Origin: Flavicella sp963932955
Lineage (GTDB): Bacteria; Bacteroidota; Bacteroidia; Flavobacteriales; Flavobacteriaceae
Direction of reading: 5' to 3'
Length of the DNA stretch: 64,000 bases
NCBI GenBank assembly: GCA_963932955.1
Contig: CAWVRK010000010.1
Span: 6,194 to 70,193 of the forward strand
In this document: piece after piece, positions 28,445 through 37,588 of the stretch
Layout: each line of letters starts with the position of its first letter
How positions within the stretch are numbered: position 1 is the first letter of the stretch
Notes under the pieces: generated by a model
Databases searched by the model: none
Told to the model about the DNA's origin: nothing
The model's input: the letters and a program-made list of their open reading frames with translations, nothing else
Made by a program: the position numbers and the translations under genes

Positions 28445-28478
28445 AAGAGGTAGTTGAGAAATTAACTGCCTCTTTTTT
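28445..28478. terminator. Bidirectional terminator between convergent genes
   Basis: AAGAGGTAGTT (28445-28455) pairs with AACTGCCTCTT (28464-28474) over 11 bp with one G-U pair; the loop is 8 nt and six T follow. It lies between the two-FN3 lipoprotein (plus) and gdhA (minus), whose stop codon sits in the T-tract. Confidence 0.8.
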
Positions 28479-29820
28479 AGACAACTCCTTGTGCCAACAT
28501 GGCATCGGCAACTTTTACAAAACCTGCAATATTGGCTCCTTTTACATAGTCTACATATCCGTCTTTATCCGTGCCGTACTGAACACAAACCTCATGGATA
28601 TCTACCATAATTTCTTGTAATTTTTCATCTACTTCAGTCCGTGACCAATGAAAGCGCAGCGAATTTTGAGTCATTTCCAACCCTGAAGTGGCCACTCCGC
28701 CTGCATTGGATGCTTTGCCAGGTGCAAACAAAATTTTGGCTTTGTGAAACTCGTATATCGCCGCTGGTGTCGACGGCATGTTGGCGCCTTCACTGACGCA
28801 AATACAACCGTTTTTTAAGAGTTTCTTGGCGTCTTCCACTTCCAATTCGTTTTGCGTGGCACAGGGCATGGCAATGTCACAAGCAACCGCCCAAGGACGT
28901 TGTCCTTTTTGAAAGCTAGCCCTTGGATACTCCTCCAAATATTCTGAAATGCGCCCTCTTTTCACATTTTTCAACTCCATCACAAATGCAAGTTTTGCTG
29001 CATCGATGCCATCGGGGTCATAAAGCGTCCCCGTGGAATCCGAAAGCGTCACTACTTTGGCGCCTAACTGAATCGCTTTTTCAGTGGCAAATTGTGCTAC
29101 ATTTCCCGAACCTGAAACACAGACTGTTTTTCCTTCTAAAGATTTCTTCTGTGTTTTTAACATGTTTTCGGCAAAATACACCGTCCCGTAACCGGTAGCC
29201 TCAGGACGAATCAGAGAGCCTCCCCAAGTCAAGCCTTTGCCGGTGATGACTCCTGTAAATTCGTTGCGAAGCTTCTTGTATTTCCCAAACAAATATCCAA
29301 TCTCTCTTGCTCCTACGCCGATGTCTCCTGCAGGAATGTCTTTGTTGGGTCCGATATGACGAAACAACTCGCTCATAAAGGCATGGCAAAAACGCATGAT
29401 CTCATCGTCTGATTTTCCTTTCGGATCAAAGTCTGAACCTCCTTTTGCTCCTCCCATCGGAAGGGTTGTAAGCGCGTTTTTAAAGACTTGTTCAAAGGCC
29501 AAAAATTTCAAAATGCTCAAATTCACAGACTTGTGAAAACGCAGCCCCCCCTTATAAGGCCCAATGGCAGAATTCATCTGTATGCGAAAGCCTCTGTTTA
29601 CATGGATCTCACCTGCATCGTCTACCCAAGAAACTCGAAACATCAATACACGTTCGGGCTCAACCATGCGCAATAAAATATTTTTCCCATAATAAATGTC
29701 GTGGTCTACAATATACGGGATGACCGCATCTGCAACTTCTTGAACGGCTTGTATAAATTCTGGTTCGTTGGTGTTTCGTGACTTTACCAAGTCCATGAAC
29801 TCGTCGATGATTTTTTTCAT
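28477..29820 (-). CDS. gdhA: NADP-type glutamate dehydrogenase
   Basis: The 447-residue enzyme interconverts 2-oxoglutarate plus ammonia and glutamate. Visible family hallmarks are PMGGAKGGSDFDPKGK with the catalytic-region lysine, GPNKDIPAGDIGVGAREIGYL, TGKGLTWGGS, and the nucleotide-binding stretch VCVSGSGNVAQFATEKA. Length and motif order match hexameric NADP-dependent bacterial enzymes. It points toward the glycan locus but is separated by a terminator and is unlikely to be part of it. A TATTTTTG -7-like box lies upstream on the minus strand (29867-29874), without a clear -33 box. Confidence 0.97.
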   Translation of the reverse strand: MKKIIDEFMDLVKSRNTNEPEFIQAVQEVADAVIPYIVDHDIYYGKNILLRMVEPERVLMFRVSWVDDAGEIHVNRGFRIQMNSAIGPYKGGLRFHKSVNLSILKFLAFEQVFKNALTTLPMGGAKGGSDFDPKGKSDDEIMRFCHAFMSELFRHIGPNKDIPAGDIGVGAREIGYLFGKYKKLRNEFTGVITGKGLTWGGSLIRPEATGYGTVYFAENMLKTQKKSLEGKTVCVSGSGNVAQFATEKAIQLGAKVVTLSDSTGTLYDPDGIDAAKLAFVMELKNVKRGRISEYLEEYPRASFQKGQRPWAVACDIAMPCATQNELEVEDAKKLLKNGCICVSEGANMPSTPAAIYEFHKAKILFAPGKASNAGGVATSGLEMTQNSLRFHWSRTEVDEKLQEIMVDIHEVCVQYGTDKDGYVDYVKGANIAGFVKVADAMLAQGVV

Positions 29821-29887
29821 ACTTTGATAGGGCTTTATCGGTTGTACTTGTTCTTTACGAATATAACAAAAATAACGTCCGTAATTT

Positions 29888-31513
29888 ATGTTGTTTAGAC
29901 TGTGGTTTCGATTGCGCCCTGAGTCATTGCTTCTTTCGCTTAAAAAGCTTTATTTTTATCCCTTGAAAAAAAATAAGACACGACTTATTTGGGTTATTTT
30001 AATGTTGTTGAGCCTTCTTTTGATAGCTCCTCGGACAACTGACCCTGTTCAAGGCAGGCATGCTTGGGCAATGGCAGATCATTTTGCCCTCTCTTTAGGC
30101 TTTTTAGACAATAACTTTGATTTTTTTCATCCACAGACCTATTGCTTGAATCCTCAATTTGCTCCTGAAAAGGCCACAGAAAAATCAACTGCTTATTGGA
30201 GTGTTTTTCCCAAATCTCCCAAAGGAATTACCGCCGTGGATTTTCCCATACACCCTTATATTGTTGCAGGGCTTATGAAGTTGTTGGATACGCGAAGTCC
30301 TTCGGTCTATCGAATGTACATGTTCTTGTTGAGCCTTGTTGGTTTGTTTTACCTCTTTAAAACAATTCTTTTAGCTACCCGCTCTTTTGCAAAAGGACTC
30401 TTTGTCATTCTATTTGTCTTATTAGCTCCTACTTATGGCTATTATGCCGTCGGATTTTTACCGAGTGCTGCAGCACTTGCGCTCCTTTTTATCGGTGCTT
30501 ACCATTTTACAAACTACTTAAAAACAAACCGTTTCCAATCGTATCTTTTCGCTTTGTTACTGATCACTCTTGCAGCATTGACAAGACTCCCTTTTCTGAT
30601 GTATCTTCTTGGACTTTTTTGCAGTTATGGCCTCAAGGCTGTTTGGCAAAAAAAAGGCTTTGCAAAAGAGCTTGTAGGTGCAAGTATCGGTATTGGAGCC
30701 GTCCTTTTGTATTTTGTGTACAACAAAGTTGTTCTTTCCGCCAATTATGGTTCCAATTTTTTAAATTCCCCTTTGCCCCCGACCTCTTTAAAAGACTTTT
30801 CAGAGGTGCTTTACGGGACTTTGTACTACGAAAGCTGGAGGTACCTAACCCTGATTCACTACCTGTTTTTAGGGTTGCTAGTGCTCTTCGTCCTAAAAAA
30901 TCGCGCTCAGATTTCAATCCCTCAAAAACACCAATTCTCAATGGGGTTCCTTGGAATCGTCACCCTAGGGGTGAGCTGTTATGCCTTGCTGATGGGGCGT
31001 CAATTTGTAGCTCATGATTATTACATCTTGGATACTTTTTTCCCAATACTCGTGTTCTGGTTGGTCTCATTTGCTTCATGGAACAAAAAAGTAAAACTTC
31101 GGAACTATAAAAAACAGCTACTTTTGATGGGCATTCTTGCTTTTGCACTGAACCGACTTGTGTTTGCATACGGCTACGATGCCCGAGAAAAATCGCCTCT
31201 TGAAAAAACGCGCAGAAACTTTGAAAATAGTCACCTAATCTTAGACAGCTTACAGGTGCCCAAACAAGCAAAAATGCTACTCCTTGATGCCTACAGTCCC
31301 AATTTAGCTTTTATCGGCATGCAGCGCAGCGGCTTTTGTGTCATGCAGCCTTCCTACGAGAGCCTTCAACGCGCACTGTCTTGGGAATACGACTACATCG
31401 TCACTCAAAATTTTTCCTACCGTGAAAAGGTGTTGCAAAATTGCCCTGAATTCGAAGAAGGGACAACCGTGTATTTTTCAAATGACAAATTTACTATTCA
31501 CTCAAAAAAATAG
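29888..31513 (+). CDS. Polytopic membrane protein, GT-C/ArnT-like (putative)
   Basis: The 541-residue protein has about ten hydrophobic segments (first RLIWVILMLLSLLLIAP; others such as SFAKGLFVILFVLLAPTYGYYAV, written here in part) and a soluble C-terminal part of about 110 residues. The first extracytoplasmic loop contains a charged VQGRHAWAMADHF stretch. The layout is like GT-C transferases that use polyprenyl-phosphate sugars, such as ArnT/PMT-type proteins. I cannot point to a diagnostic catalytic motif, so transferase activity is only a guess. The start is uncertain: the ATG at 29888 gives a basic N-terminus before helix one. It stands alone between gdhA (divergent) and pheS. Confidence 0.7.
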   Translation: MLFRLWFRLRPESLLLSLKKLYFYPLKKNKTRLIWVILMLLSLLLIAPRTTDPVQGRHAWAMADHFALSLGFLDNNFDFFHPQTYCLNPQFAPEKATEKSTAYWSVFPKSPKGITAVDFPIHPYIVAGLMKLLDTRSPSVYRMYMFLLSLVGLFYLFKTILLATRSFAKGLFVILFVLLAPTYGYYAVGFLPSAAALALLFIGAYHFTNYLKTNRFQSYLFALLLITLAALTRLPFLMYLLGLFCSYGLKAVWQKKGFAKELVGASIGIGAVLLYFVYNKVVLSANYGSNFLNSPLPPTSLKDFSEVLYGTLYYESWRYLTLIHYLFLGLLVLFVLKNRAQISIPQKHQFSMGFLGIVTLGVSCYALLMGRQFVAHDYYILDTFFPILVFWLVSFASWNKKVKLRNYKKQLLLMGILAFALNRLVFAYGYDAREKSPLEKTRRNFENSHLILDSLQVPKQAKMLLLDAYSPNLAFIGMQRSGFCVMQPSYESLQRALSWEYDYIVTQNFSYREKVLQNCPEFEEGTTVYFSNDKFTIHSKK

Positions 31514-31533
31514 TACAGGTCTTTTTCTTTTTT

Positions 31534-31541
31534 TAAATTTG
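31534..31541 (+). promoter_or_regulatory. -7 box upstream of pheS (TAAATTTG)
   Basis: TAAATTTG matches TAnnTTTG and ends 19 bp before the pheS ATG. No -33 TTG was found at a proper distance, so this rests on the -7 box alone. Confidence 0.4.
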
Positions 31542-31560
31542 CCTTTTAATTTTCCATCCC

Positions 31561-32580
31561 ATGCTAGACAAAGTAAATGAACTGATTGGCGAGGCAAAAG
31601 CCTTCCAAGCAAAGACACAGGAAGAAGTAGAAGCTTTTCGAATTCAATACTTAGGTAGCAAAGGAATTTTAAAAGAGCTGTTCAACGAATTTAAAACCGT
31701 GGACAACAGCTTGAAAAAAGATCTAGGCCAAGCCTTGAACCAACTGCGTGCAACTGCAACAGACAAAGTCAGTCAACTCAAAGACGCTTTTGAAAACACT
31801 GGCAAAAGAAAAAACCACTATGGAGATTTGACACGTCCTGCAGAACCGATCGAATTGGGAGCAAGACATCCCATCTCTGTTGTGAGAAATCAAATCATTG
31901 AGATCTTTGATCGCATTGGCTTTACGGTTTCGGAAGGACCCGAAATTGAAGACGACTGGCATAATTTTACGGCACTGAACTTGCCTGAATACCATCCAGC
32001 AAGAGACATGCAGGACACTTTTTTTATTGAAAAAAATCCAGATTTGCTCTTGAGAACGCATACCTCTTCGGTGCAGACACGCTATATGGAAAACCACAAC
32101 CCTCCGATTCGTACTTTATCGCCTGGACGTGTGTTTAGAAACGAAGATATCTCAGCGCGTGCCCACTGTATTTTTCACCAAGTAGAAGGACTCTATATCG
32201 ATACGGAAGTTTCTTTTGCCGATCTCAAACAGACACTTTTGTACTTTACCAAAGAGATGTTTGGAAAATCAAAAATACGTTTGCGTCCTTCTTATTTTCC
32301 CTTTACAGAACCCAGTGCTGAAGTAGACATCTACTGGGGTCTTGAAACAGAAACAGACTACAAAATTACCAAAGGAACCGGATGGTTGGAAATCATGGGC
32401 TGTGGTATGGTGGACCCCAATGTTTTGAAAAATGCCAACATCGACCCAGAAACCTACAGCGGCTATGCTTTTGGAATGGGAATCGAACGGATTGCCATGT
32501 TGCTCTATCAGATTCCTGACATTCGAATGTTTTATGAAAACGATGTTCGTTTTTTGGAACAATTCAAAGCTGTTTTGTAA
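31561..32580 (+). CDS. pheS: Phenylalanyl-tRNA synthetase alpha subunit
   Basis: The 339-residue protein charges tRNA-Phe as the alpha half of the alpha2beta2 enzyme. An N-terminal coiled-coil tRNA-binding arm (about 1-90) precedes the class II catalytic core. Motif 2 is RVFRNEDISARAHCIFHQVE and motif 3 is FGMGIERIAMLLYQIPDIR. TEPSAEVDIYW and GMVDPNVL belong to the active-site floor. Length is normal. The beta-subunit gene is not in the window. A small conserved-looking gene follows 37 bp later in the same direction. Confidence 0.97.
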   Translation: MLDKVNELIGEAKAFQAKTQEEVEAFRIQYLGSKGILKELFNEFKTVDNSLKKDLGQALNQLRATATDKVSQLKDAFENTGKRKNHYGDLTRPAEPIELGARHPISVVRNQIIEIFDRIGFTVSEGPEIEDDWHNFTALNLPEYHPARDMQDTFFIEKNPDLLLRTHTSSVQTRYMENHNPPIRTLSPGRVFRNEDISARAHCIFHQVEGLYIDTEVSFADLKQTLLYFTKEMFGKSKIRLRPSYFPFTEPSAEVDIYWGLETETDYKITKGTGWLEIMGCGMVDPNVLKNANIDPETYSGYAFGMGIERIAMLLYQIPDIRMFYENDVRFLEQFKAVL

Positions 32581-32617
32581 ACTTCCTTTTTTCAAAATCC
32601 CCCTCAAGTCCCCTCAT

Positions 32618-33019
32618 ATGAAAAAAGACATTGCCATTCCAAAAGTGACTGACGTCTATATGGCCATTGTAAAAGAGTACAATGAAGATTTTCAATCGGA
32701 AGACTGGAATGCCTACATCATCAACAACAAAGAGGTGGATTTGGAGATGTTTTTGATTGTTTCAAAAGGTGACGAAGAAACGACGGCCTTGGAAACGTCA
32801 AAAATGCGGCATAAAATTGAGCTACTGCCCGCCAAATCCTTTGCAAAAGTTGAATACATCAATCCTGCAGTCCTGCGTTTGAACAACCGTTTTGAAGTGA
32901 CTTTTTTTGAAGGAAATCAGCTCTATGACAAAACCTACTTGTTCAAAAAAGGGACTGTAAAAGATGGGGCGTTGAGAAGAATTCCTCTGCTTGAAAAGGA
33001 CGGTGTACTCATCAAATAA
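32618..33019 (+). CDS. Conserved hypothetical protein downstream of pheS
   Basis: I place the start at the ATG at 32618 (MKKDIAIPKVTDVYMAIV), giving 133 residues; the open frame further upstream overlaps pheS in another frame and is not coding. The protein is soluble, with no signal or membrane segment, and mixed alpha/beta in appearance (WNAYIINNKEVDLEMFLIVS, IELLPAKSFAKVEYINPAVL). I do not recognise a family. It reads in the same direction as pheS with a 37-bp gap and converges on gpsA. Confidence 0.8.
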   Translation: MKKDIAIPKVTDVYMAIVKEYNEDFQSEDWNAYIINNKEVDLEMFLIVSKGDEETTALETSKMRHKIELLPAKSFAKVEYINPAVLRLNNRFEVTFFEGNQLYDKTYLFKKGTVKDGALRRIPLLEKDGVLIK

Positions 33020-33047
33020 TTCCTGTACAAATCAGCAGTTACAATCG

Positions 33048-34043
33048 CTAGTCCAAGATGTCCGCCAACAATTTGAATTGTTTTTTGGGGCTCTTTTTCA
33101 AATAGACAATGTTGTATACCGTATCGATAATGGGGGTCTTTGCTTTGTTTGCTTTGTTGCTTTCATAAGCGCTTTTTAGTGCGTAATAGCCTTCTGCTAC
33201 CATGCTCATTTCAAACATCGCTGCTTTGACCGTATAACCCTTGCCCAACATGTTTCCAAACATGCGGTTTCTGCTAAATGTAGAATAGCCCGTAACCAAC
33301 AAATCTCCCAAATAAGCAGAGTTGTTGATATTGCGCTTCATTTTGTGCACTTTTTTGATAGAGCGCTTCATCTCACGAATGGAATTGGACATCAAGACAG
33401 CTTGAAAATTGTCGCCATAGCCCAAACCGTGTGCAATTCCGGCGGCAATGGCGTAAATGTTTTTCAGCATCGCAGCATATTCGGTTCCGATGATGTCATC
33501 CGAAACCTTGCATTTGATATAATCTCCTGACAAAAACTCACTTAACAGCACTGCTTTCGATTCGTCCTGACAAGCGATGGTCAAATAGGAAAGACGTTCC
33601 AACGCTACTTCCTCAGCATGACAAGGTCCTGTAATGACACCGATGTTTTCAAAAGGAACACCAAAGGCTTTGTGAAGATGCTCTCCGATGATCAATCCCG
33701 TTTCAGGAACAATCCCCTTGATGGCCGAAAAAATAATTTTTTCCTTAAAATCAATCGTTGCCTTGGAAATTTCGTTGTGAAAATAAGCAGAGGGAATCGC
33801 AAAAATCAACAGGTCTGCATAGGCAACCATCTCATCGACGTCACTGCTTAAAAAAAGTTGATTGTTGTTGAATTCAGCAGAAGTCAAGTAATTGGGATTG
33901 TGGCTGTGCTCTTTTATATAGTCAATCGCTGTTTCGGATCGCATGTACCAACCGACTGTTGGCAAGTTTTCACACAACATTTTAACGATTGCTGTCGCCC
34001 AACTTCCCCCTCCAAAAACGGCTACTTTTAATGGTGTATTCAT
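33048..34043 (-). CDS. gpsA: Glycerol-3-phosphate dehydrogenase [NAD(P)+]
   Basis: The 331-residue enzyme makes sn-glycerol 3-phosphate for phospholipid synthesis from dihydroxyacetone phosphate. The N-terminal dinucleotide fold is seen in VAVFGGGSWATAIVKML. The substrate domain shows ITGPCHAEEVA, the catalytic-lysine region in LKNIYAIAAGIAHGLGYGDN and NSIREMKR. Length and motif order are standard. It is transcribed away from the flippase gene at 34227, and a TATTTTTG box lies upstream at 34070-34077. Confidence 0.95.
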   Translation of the reverse strand: MNTPLKVAVFGGGSWATAIVKMLCENLPTVGWYMRSETAIDYIKEHSHNPNYLTSAEFNNNQLFLSSDVDEMVAYADLLIFAIPSAYFHNEISKATIDFKEKIIFSAIKGIVPETGLIIGEHLHKAFGVPFENIGVITGPCHAEEVALERLSYLTIACQDESKAVLLSEFLSGDYIKCKVSDDIIGTEYAAMLKNIYAIAAGIAHGLGYGDNFQAVLMSNSIREMKRSIKKVHKMKRNINNSAYLGDLLVTGYSTFSRNRMFGNMLGKGYTVKAAMFEMSMVAEGYYALKSAYESNKANKAKTPIIDTVYNIVYLKKSPKKQFKLLADILD

Positions 34044-34069
34044 GAATGTTCGATTCCTTTTTGTTTTGC

Positions 34070-34096
34070 CAAAAATAGCAATTAATCTGCAACAAA
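34070..34096 (-). promoter_or_regulatory. gpsA promoter candidate
   Basis: On the minus strand TTTG (34093-34096) precedes TATTTTTG (34070-34077) by 15 bp, slightly shorter than the usual spacer. The -7 box ends 26 bp before the gpsA start. Confidence 0.4.
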
Positions 34097-34197
34097 CGAC
34101 TCTATTTCAATTTATCCCCAAATGTTGTCCCAAAAATGACTGGCAAGACGCTTGTGGAGAATCCGCCCTTTCTTCTCTATTCTATATGCAGAATTGT

Positions 34198-34205
34198 TAT
34201 CTTTG
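34198..34205 (+). promoter_or_regulatory. -7 box of the flippase gene (TATCTTTG)
   Basis: TATCTTTG ends 21 bp before the TTG start codon at 34227. A stop codon in frame at 34215 confines the start to this side. No -33 box is evident. Confidence 0.5.
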
Positions 34206-34226
34206 GAAACACCTTAAACAAGCGTC

Positions 34227-35687
34227 TTGAGTACCGCAAAAAGTTTTATTAAAAATACCCTTGTATACGGCATCGCTGCAGTACTCCCCAAAGCCATCAA
34301 TGTATTGTTGGTTCGTTTGCACACGGGAACGCTGAGTACAAGCGAATACAGTGTCAACACCTCTTTTTATGTGTGGGCGGCCTATTTCAATATCGCACTT
34401 ACCTACGGAATGGAAACCGCATTTTTTCGTTTTTTCAACACAGAAAAAGAAAAGGGAAAAGTGGTGACTACCGCATTTATAAGCCTTTTCGCTACCTCGC
34501 TACTCGCCTTGGCAACGCTCCTGTTTTTTAAAAATTCCCTTGCAGCCCTTCTCGGGTTTTCAAATCCCTTTTATTTTTCACTCCTCGTATGGATTTCTAT
34601 TTTGGACACCTTGGTCGTTATTCCTTTTGCTTATTTACGTGTCGTTGGAAAATCCAAAAAATACACTTTGCTTCGCGTAATCAACATCTTGATCTACACG
34701 TTTTTCAACCTCCTATTTTTGTGGGCATTGCCAAAAATTTCTGAAAGCAATTCTTCCTTTTCAGAGAGCATTGGGAACGCTTACCGAGCCGATTTTAAAG
34801 AAGGCTATATTTTTATCGCCAACCTCATTGCAAGTGCCGCCACCTTTTTAACTGTCTTGCCACTCCTAATTAAATTTCAATTTTCTTTTGACAAAAAGAT
34901 TCTTAAAAAAATGCTTTCTTATAGCTGGCCTATCTTTATTGCTGGGTTGGCCTATACCACCAATGAAAATTTAGACAAACTTTTGCTGGAAGATTGGCTG
35001 GGGAAAAGTGTGATGGGTGCTTATGCAGGTGCTTATAAAATTGGTGTCATCATGTCTCTTTTCGTCATGGCTTTTCGTTTGGGCGCCGAACCGTTTTTCT
35101 TCAACCACGCACAAGACAAAAACGCCCCAAAAACCTATGCCTTGATTTTAAAATGGTTCGTGATTCTAGGGGTTTTCTTTGTCGTCATCATCGTCGGTTA
35201 CCTAGACCTGATTGCGCAAATTTTCCTCGGAGACAAAGCCTACTACCAAGCCCTGTCAATCGTTCCTGTCATTTTGATGGCCAACTTGTTGTTGGGGATC
35301 TACAACAACCTCTCAATCTGGTACAAACTCACAGACAAAACCCACTACGGAATGTACATCTCTTTGTGGGGCGCTGCAACAACTGTTCTATTGTTGGGGC
35401 TTTTGATTCCCCAAATTGGATTTATGGGTGCTGCTTGGGCAACACTTGCGGCTTATGGAAGCATGGTGTTGCTTTCTTACTGCATCGGTCAAAAACACTA
35501 TGCCGTCCCCTATGATCTGAAAAACTGCAGTTTTTACTTGATTTTAGGAGCCGGAATGAGCGGTTTGTCTTTTCTAAAATTTAAAGGTAACTTTACAGTA
35601 AGTGCTCTTTTTATCCTCTTGTTCTTAATCATTGTCTATGGAAAAGAAAAAGAAGAACTTAAAAAAATAAAAATTACAAAGCGGTGA
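34227..35687 (+). CDS. Wzx/MATE-like polysaccharide flippase
   Basis: The 486-residue protein has about 14 hydrophobic segments, as in the polysaccharide-transporter (Wzx/RfbX-like) branch of the MOP superfamily. These proteins move lipid-linked sugars across the inner membrane. It begins with SFIKNTLVYGIAAVLPKAIN, and the core shows MLSYSWPIFIAGLAYTTNEN. The start must be the TTG at 34227, since an in-frame stop lies 12 bp upstream and no ATG precedes the first helix. dut follows 57 bp later, as in other flavobacterial genomes (general recollection). The lipid-linked substrate cannot be told. Confidence 0.88.
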   Translation: MSTAKSFIKNTLVYGIAAVLPKAINVLLVRLHTGTLSTSEYSVNTSFYVWAAYFNIALTYGMETAFFRFFNTEKEKGKVVTTAFISLFATSLLALATLLFFKNSLAALLGFSNPFYFSLLVWISILDTLVVIPFAYLRVVGKSKKYTLLRVINILIYTFFNLLFLWALPKISESNSSFSESIGNAYRADFKEGYIFIANLIASAATFLTVLPLLIKFQFSFDKKILKKMLSYSWPIFIAGLAYTTNENLDKLLLEDWLGKSVMGAYAGAYKIGVIMSLFVMAFRLGAEPFFFNHAQDKNAPKTYALILKWFVILGVFFVVIIVGYLDLIAQIFLGDKAYYQALSIVPVILMANLLLGIYNNLSIWYKLTDKTHYGMYISLWGAATTVLLLGLLIPQIGFMGAAWATLAAYGSMVLLSYCIGQKHYAVPYDLKNCSFYLILGAGMSGLSFLKFKGNFTVSALFILLFLIIVYGKEKEELKKIKITKR

Positions 35688-35744
35688 TGAGCTAACTGTC
35701 AAAAAACAACAAACGCGTTTCATTCACATTAAAAATTGAGCCCC

Positions 35745-36176
35745 ATGAAAATCAACATCATCAACAAATCAAAACACTTCCTCCCGCATTACGAAACACT
35801 TGCTTCTGCAGGAATGGACTTGAGGGCCAATCTCGACGAAGTCATAATACTCAAACCCATGCAAAGAGCAATCGTCAAAACAGGACTTTTTATTGCCTTG
35901 CCTGTTGGAACAGAAGCCCAAGTAAGACCCAGAAGCGGTCTGGCAGCGAAAAATGGCGTGACGGTCCTGAACAGCCCTGGCACCATCGATGCGGATTATA
36001 GAGGTGAGATTGGGGTCATCTTGATCAATCTGTCTTTAAAAAATTTTACGATAAATGACGGAGAACGCATTGCGCAATTGGTCATTGCAAAACACGAACG
36101 TGCCGAATGGCGAGAAGTCACCGAATTGGATGACACCGAAAGAGGCGCTGGAGGTTTTGGAAGTACAGGTGTTTAG
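35745..36176 (+). CDS. dut: dUTP diphosphatase
   Basis: The 143-residue enzyme hydrolyses dUTP to dUMP and pyrophosphate, keeping uracil out of DNA. All five trimeric dUTPase motifs are visible: AGMDLRAN (1), RPRSGLA (2), GTIDADYRGEIGV with the catalytic Asp (3), GERIAQLVI (4) and RGAGGFGSTG (5). The start at ATG 35745 is preferred over a TTG 9 bp upstream. It converges on sufD with a 26-bp gap. Confidence 0.96.
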   Translation: MKINIINKSKHFLPHYETLASAGMDLRANLDEVIILKPMQRAIVKTGLFIALPVGTEAQVRPRSGLAAKNGVTVLNSPGTIDADYRGEIGVILINLSLKNFTINDGERIAQLVIAKHERAEWREVTELDDTERGAGGFGSTGV

Positions 36177-36202
36177 CACAAAAAGGAAATTCCTCATTTC
36201 AA

Positions 36203-37525
36203 TTACAAATCAAAACCAATTTTGACGTCCAATTTGTGAGCGATGATCTTATTGAGCTGCGCCTTCAATTCAGGAATTTTTACGTCTTTCAGCGCATCGT
36301 TGGAAAAAGCGTACATCAACAAGGCTTTGGCTTCCTTTTTAGGAATTCCTCGTTGTTGCATATAAAACAGGGCGCTTTCGTCCAATTGCCCGATGGTACA
36401 GCCGTGCGAACATTTTACATCGTCTGCAAAAATCTCCAATTGAGGCTTGGTGTTTACCGAAGCTTTGTCTCCGACAATAATGTTGTTGTTCTGCTGAAAA
36501 GCATTGATTTTTTGAGCAGCTTGTTCCACAATTACCTTGCCGTTGAACACCCCAGTCGAGCGGTCGTCATAAATGCCTTTGTACATTTCATGAGATTCGC
36601 AATTAGGGGCCTTGTGTTTGACCAAAGTATGGTTGTCTACATGTTGCTTTTCATTCAAAATAGAAATGCCGTTGAGGTGAGACACACAGTGCTCTCCTTC
36701 TTGGTAAAATTCCAAATTGTTTCGCGTCAAGTTTCCGCCAAAAGAGAAGGTATGTACCGAAGCGACACTGTCTCTTTTTTGGGAGACAAAGGTGCTGTCA
36801 ATCAAAGAAGCAGAAGCACGATCGTTTTGCATTTTATAAAAATCCACAATCCCTCTCGTCTTTACAAAAATCTCAGTGACCGAATTGGTCAAGGTATTAT
36901 TTTCTGTCAGACTTTGGTGACGTTCTACGATTTGTACATGTGCATTTTCCCCCACAATGACCAAATTTCGCGGTTGGATCAGAAGCTCTTTTTCGGTTCC
37001 CGTTGAAAAATTTACGATTTGAACTGGCTTGGGAACCACAGTGTTTTTTGGGATCTGTATGTACGCTCCTTCATTGGAAAACGCAGTATTCAAATCCGAA
37101 AGACTGTTGTTTTTGTTGGCCAATTGGTTGAAATACGCATCAATGACCATTTTGTATTTAGGCTTTTCCAAAGCTGCAGACATGACACAAACGTCCAATC
37201 CGTCATGCGTGGTTTCCGAAAGAAAAGAACTAAAAACACCGTCGATAAAAATCAAATTGTAACAATCTGTTTCATTGAGTAAGAATTTTTTTACCTGTTC
37301 GTATGCCAACGTGGGAATCGCCTTTGGAAACACATTGTAATCGTGTTTCAAAACAGCATTCAAACTGGTGTATTTCCATTCCTCGTCTTTTTTAGTCGGA
37401 AAACCTTTGCTCTCAAAAGCACCGAAAGCTTCGGTACGAATGTCGTGAACCTTCGATGTGGTATCGATATCTACTTTGTTTTCAAAAGCCAAAAATGAGG
37501 AGGCCAATTTTTCTTTTAATTCCAT
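36203..37525 (-). CDS. sufD: Fe-S cluster assembly protein SufD
   Basis: The 440-residue protein is the non-catalytic partner of SufB in the SufBC2D scaffold. The C-terminal beta-helix core is seen in KINAFQQNNNIIVGDKASVN and EIFADDVKCSHGCTIGQLDE, followed by the RGIPKKEAKALLMYAF helix. The N-terminal part is diverged, as usual. It is the last gene of a four-gene minus-strand run (sufA-like, sufB, sufC, sufD). No sufS or sufE follows; dut converges instead. Confidence 0.94.
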   Translation of the reverse strand: MELKEKLASSFLAFENKVDIDTTSKVHDIRTEAFGAFESKGFPTKKDEEWKYTSLNAVLKHDYNVFPKAIPTLAYEQVKKFLLNETDCYNLIFIDGVFSSFLSETTHDGLDVCVMSAALEKPKYKMVIDAYFNQLANKNNSLSDLNTAFSNEGAYIQIPKNTVVPKPVQIVNFSTGTEKELLIQPRNLVIVGENAHVQIVERHQSLTENNTLTNSVTEIFVKTRGIVDFYKMQNDRASASLIDSTFVSQKRDSVASVHTFSFGGNLTRNNLEFYQEGEHCVSHLNGISILNEKQHVDNHTLVKHKAPNCESHEMYKGIYDDRSTGVFNGKVIVEQAAQKINAFQQNNNIIVGDKASVNTKPQLEIFADDVKCSHGCTIGQLDESALFYMQQRGIPKKEAKALLMYAFSNDALKDVKIPELKAQLNKIIAHKLDVKIGFDL

Positions 37526-37588
37526 TGTATGAGGTTGTAAAGTCTCGGAAATTCCTTGAAATGAGAAGTGAAGTCCGAAAATCTAAAT

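Noticed and set aside
32432..32617. Extended start of the small gene after pheS, overlapping pheS
   Set aside because: The overlapped part is a shifted reading of pheS; the ATG at 32618 opens a sensible soluble protein.
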